Source: Pseudomonadota bacterium (GTDB lineage Bacteria > Pseudomonadota > Gammaproteobacteria > Burkholderiales > Burkholderiaceae_C). From it: a DNA stretch of 64,000 nt. Under the pieces are notes generated by a model, which was given only the letters and a program-made list of their open reading frames with translations, was not told the origin of the DNA and searched no databases. Position numbers and translations under genes: made by a program. Where the stretch lies: NCBI GenBank assembly GCA_020161145.1, contig JAIUPQ010000003.1, forward strand, positions 372,001-436,000. The letters run 5' to 3'. This document shows, piece after piece, positions 63,306-64,000 of this stretch (the stretch's first letter is position 1; each line of letters opens with the position of its first letter).

Positions 63306-63940
63306 GGCGTCCACCGCAGTAGTTCGTCCACCAGCGCGGTGACTTCACGCGCGGCGGCGCTGTCGGGCGCTGTCTCGCGTGCAAGCCGGCCAGCGGCCAC
63401 GCTGTCGGCGAACACGATGCGCTGATGCACTTCGGCGCGCAGCGCGGGCAGCGGCTGGTCGGCCAGCGCGCCGCGTGCTTCGCGCCCAATCACGGTGGTG
63501 CTGACGCGCCGGTTGATGACGAAGGCCGCGCGAAGCGCAGGCCGAAACACCTGCGCCTCGCGGATCAGCGCCACCATCTCCGCGCTGGCCCACAGGTCGT
63601 AGGGGCTGGGCTGTACCGGGATCAGCACGCGCTCGGCCGCCAGCAGCGCGGAGCGCGCCAAGGCGGCGATGCGCGGCGGGCCGTCGATGATGACGTGATC
63701 GGCCCGCCTGGCGAGTTCCGGCGCCTCTTGGTGCAGCGTTTCGCGTGCGAGGCCGACGGCGCTGAACAGCCGTGGCAAGCCTTGCTGGCTTCTGCGCTGT
63801 GTCCAGTCCAGCGATGAACCCTGCGGGTCGGCGTCCAGCAGAACGACGTGTTGGCCGCGCATCGCCAGCTCGCCGGCGATGTGGGTGGCGAGCGTGGTCT
63901 TGCCCACGCCGCCTTTCTGGTTGAGCAGAGCGACGATCAT
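63302..63940 (-). CDS. parA: ParA-family partition ATPase
   Basis: 212 residues. Deviant Walker A IVALLNQKGGVGKTTLATHI (residues 2-21), VVLLDADPQGSSLDW, VIIDGPPRIAAL, VLIPVQPSPYDLWAS. Short ParA of plasmids and ICEs; helps keep the excised circular form. Starts with an ATGA overlap with the gene upstream that runs off the window. Confidence 0.93.
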   Translation of the reverse strand: MIVALLNQKGGVGKTTLATHIAGELAMRGQHVVLLDADPQGSSLDWTQRRSQQGLPRLFSAVGLARETLHQEAPELARRADHVIIDGPPRIAALARSALLAAERVLIPVQPSPYDLWASAEMVALIREAQVFRPALRAAFVINRRVSTTVIGREARGALADQPLPALRAEVHQRIVFADSVAAGRLARETAPDSAAAREVTALVDELLRWTP

Positions 63941-64000
63941 GGCCTGGCCCTCCGTGTTGGAAAGCCGGGCTGTTGCTGCTGCGCCTCGTGCCGCGTGGCG
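63937..64000 (-). CDS. 3' end of the gene upstream of parA (possibly repA)
   Basis: Last 20 codons, reading TRHEAQQQQPGFPTRRARP and a TGA (63939-63937) inside the parA start (ATGA). The same coupling links the other genes of this operon, which is why I call it coding. In Tn4371-type elements a repA-like gene precedes parA; the fragment is too short to identify. Confidence 0.5.
   Translation of the reverse strand, partial: ATRHEAQQQQPGFPTRRARP

Larger units (their letters stand above)
34593..64000. mobile_element. Tn4371-family integrative and conjugative element carrying copper resistance (partial)
   Basis: About 29.4 kb of the element is seen, inverted relative to the usual map. Order from the end: DUF2274-trbIGFL-K-J-E-D-C-B, CopG-like, traG, EexN, LysR (traR position), copper cargo, traI, traF, DUF2840, RHH, parA, possible repA end. 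This gene order is characteristic of the Tn4371 family, where cargo sits between traG/traR and traI. The tyrosine integrase and the other end are outside the window. Confidence 0.88.

Noticed and set aside
1-64000. CRISPR arrays, rRNA operons and intact insertion sequences
   Set aside because: No regularly spaced repeats, no rRNA blocks and no transposase-like frame seen on either strand.

Overview
The window is a GC-rich chromosomal segment that looks like a member of the Comamonadaceae or a close relative (Burkholderiales, Betaproteobacteria). The evidence for that is a tolB-pal-cpoB-tcdA-tRNA-Lys block, an EnvZ/OmpR-type pair, ATGA-coupled genes throughout, and a Tn4371-type integrative and conjugative element (ICE). 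The genus is inferred from gene content only; no search was run.

Chromosomal part (1-34592). 1-7104 is a tightly coupled operon for the corrin ring, cobH(partial)-cbiD-cobL-cobI-cbiG-cobE-cbiM-like-cobJ-ferredoxin. CbiD and CbiG point to the oxygen-independent route, with CbiG split over two genes. A GNAT/RHH toxin-antitoxin pair (7333-8117) with a clear operator palindrome follows. Next come an RND efflux pair (8120-12340), a secreted di-heme lipoprotein (12524-14629), an old-yellow-enzyme gene diverging from a merR gene across a MerR-type promoter, a sulfite dehydrogenase (sorAB) under what looks like its own ECF sigma/anti-sigma pair, a crotonase-fold protein carrying a signal peptide, an AraC regulator and a Cys/Met-metabolism PLP enzyme. 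22483-26767 is a decayed rhs polymorphic-toxin locus lying just past two tandem tRNA-Lys genes: a broken rhs core with a toxin-like tip, a coupled immunity candidate, an orphan toxin tail, a second immunity candidate, and a displaced rhs core fragment sharing a 126-bp repeat. Then follow tcdA, cpoB, pal, tolB, msbA-like and an EnvZ/OmpR pair.

Mobile part (34593-64000, running off the window). The 8-bp sequence ATGAAAAA at 34593 is the reverse complement of the reported Tn4371 attachment core TTTTTCAT and marks one end of the ICE. Inside, all on the minus strand, lie the mating-pair genes (DUF2274, trbI, G, F, L, K-like, J, E, D, C, B), a CopG-like regulator, traG, an EexN-like exclusion lipoprotein and a LysR regulator. 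The copper cargo follows (copK, D, C, an efflux ATPase, DUF2933, DUF411, copB, copA and divergent copRS). Next are the relaxase traI, a gene-free gap that could hold oriT, traF, DUF2840, a small RHH protein, parA and the end of an upstream gene, possibly repA. The integrase and the other end should lie beyond 64000.

How it works together: the ICE carries a complete periplasmic copper defence (CopA oxidase, CopB outer-membrane protein, CopC/CopD, CopK, P1B ATPase) run by CopRS from a 38-bp nested dyad between copA and copR. The host part combines cobalamin synthesis, sulfite oxidation and envelope maintenance. I saw no CRISPR array, rRNA or intact insertion sequence.
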